A stretch of DNA of 64,000 nucleotides from Algivirga pacifica (GTDB lineage Bacteria > Bacteroidota > Bacteroidia > Cytophagales > Flammeovirgaceae), in contig NZ_BAABJX010000024.1 in the NCBI RefSeq assembly GCF_039543525.1, positions 62,001 to 126,000 of the forward strand, written 5' to 3'. Each line of letters opens with the position of its first letter. Position 1 is the first letter of the stretch. A model generated the notes under the pieces. That model was given only the letters and a program-made list of their open reading frames with translations, was not told where the DNA came from and did not search any database. Position numbers and translations under genes: made by a program. Below are positions 63,123 through 64,000 of this stretch, piece by piece.

Positions 63123-64000
63123 ATGAAAAAACTATTTACTCTACTCACTCCTGTAGTGCTGCTATTGCTATGGGGAAACACTGCGTATGCCTCTAAATGG
63201 AGAGTCAACAGCAATCAAAATATCGACGCTCACTTCCATAGTATAGGAGAGGCTTGTCATTCTTCTAGTGTGCAATCAGGAGATACTTTATACGTTGAAG
63301 GTTCTTCTTTTTCTTATGGAGATGTAACACTCAACAAATCACTCGTATTAATAGGTCCTGGCTACTTTTTACACGATAATGAAAACACCAGTGCCTTTCC
63401 TCTAGAAGCCCAGTTCAGAAACTTCAAAGTGACAGAAGAGGCTGCACACTCTGTAATTATGGGACTTTCTATTTATGGTACTTTTTATTTAGGGAGCTCA
63501 AATATTGCGTTATCCAGAAATCTTATACAATACCTGTCCATTGGACACAATGGTACCTCTCATATTTCAGCTAGTAACTGCCTTATCAGTCAAAATTATA
63601 TCGACGGAGAAGTTTATATCAACAGCAAGCCCGCAGATGGTATTATCATTACCAATAATATTATTAAAGGAAATCTTTCTGCCTATTATGCCAATTATAG
63701 TCGTTCACAGTCTGCCGTTATTGCTAGATATAATTATGTGGGAGAGTATATTATGTTGAACAATTCCATTATCGAATACAACATCGTAAAAGGGCACCTT
63801 AACAGTATGCAGGTGGCTTCTGCTACCAATACCTCTATTCTGGAAACTACCTCTAAAGGCTCTTGTCACAACCGTATTACCGCTAACTTCTGTAGTTGGG
63901 AAAATGGACGAGAGAATAGTGTTAATTGGCAAAGAGTATTTGTTGCTAAGGTACCTAAGATCGACCGTGAATTTGAGTTTTCACAGAACCCTTTCCAGGG
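63123..64000 (+). CDS. Secreted right-handed beta-helix protein (3' end cut by the window)
   Basis: The frame is open from ATG at 63123 to the window end, giving at least 292 residues. A signal peptide (MKKLFTLLTPVVLLLLWGN, cut near AYA) leads to a body of short repeats with SNCLISQNYI, NNIIKG, NNSIIEYNIVKG-type rungs, typical of parallel beta-helix proteins. Early motifs DTLYVEGSSFSYGDVTLNKSLVLIGPGYF match a pectate-lyase-like fold common in Bacteroidota secreted proteins. It may carry a T9SS tail outside the window. Confidence 0.75.
   Translation, partial: MKKLFTLLTPVVLLLLWGNTAYASKWRVNSNQNIDAHFHSIGEACHSSSVQSGDTLYVEGSSFSYGDVTLNKSLVLIGPGYFLHDNENTSAFPLEAQFRNFKVTEEAAHSVIMGLSIYGTFYLGSSNIALSRNLIQYLSIGHNGTSHISASNCLISQNYIDGEVYINSKPADGIIITNNIIKGNLSAYYANYSRSQSAVIARYNYVGEYIMLNNSIIEYNIVKGHLNSMQVASATNTSILETTSKGSCHNRITANFCSWENGRENSVNWQRVFVAKVPKIDREFEFSQNPFQ

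Overview
The window comes from a low-GC Gram-negative bacterium of the phylum Bacteroidota, most likely a Cytophagales-type glider. The evidence is a complete gldK-gldL-gldM-gldN gliding/type IX secretion (T9SS) core with a PorP/SprF-type protein, a PorE-like protein and a T9SS C-terminal sorting tail, together with several TAnnTTTG promoter boxes, weak Shine-Dalgarno signals and many SPI/SPII signal peptides. The genus cannot be fixed from the sequence alone.

Layout. 1-9 kb: the 3' end of nuoA, a beta-helix lipoprotein, an SPFH protein, pth, a DUF547 lipoprotein, a divergent GldN paralogue, a GWxTD protein, rlmB and a family-9 glycosyltransferase. 9-17 kb: a GH3/beta-lactamase fusion with a degenerate GH3 half, a small ribbon-helix-helix gene flanked by inverted repeats, an FG-GAP protein with a T9SS tail, two related small lipoproteins and a THUMP-like methyltransferase. 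17-26 kb: aspS, a Leu-Thr-Leu tRNA cluster, a TPR protein, thrB and thrA, and a YitT-type membrane protein. 26-46 kb: two tandem gldN copies, gldM, gldL, gldK, sprF/porP, hemD, a DUF4271 protein, a BamA/TamA-like protein, a very large alpha-2-macroglobulin lipoprotein and a PorE-like OmpA protein. 46-64 kb: ald, an M23 peptidase, alaS, ribE, a LytTR response regulator, the tRNA-like array, an M28 peptidase, a helix-hairpin-helix protein, udk, a GH73 glucosaminidase, glyS, a voltage-sensor-like membrane protein, a porin and a truncated beta-helix protein.

The most unusual element is at 53.2-53.96 kb. Four tandem copies of a 140-141 nt RNA gene fold as a complete tRNA cloverleaf with canonical acceptor, D, anticodon and T arms, but with a variable arm of 71-72 nt that is itself an elongated hairpin. 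The body resembles tRNA-Leu. The anticodon loop reads GUC and carries most of the aspartate identity nucleotides, yet position 37 is U. The copies sit between a plausible promoter and a strong terminator, separated by small hairpins, so they look like a dedicated stable-RNA transcription unit. I know of no described family with these properties.

Two families of intergenic repeats run through the window. One consists of palindromes whose arms are runs of 7-bp units; the unit differs between sites and the two arms can differ by whole units. The other is a modular inverted repeat built from GTTCATAATGTTTARTTGA blocks and mini-hairpins such as GAGC-TTC-GCTC. Both lie mostly between genes, often touch stop codons, and explain several short spurious reading frames.
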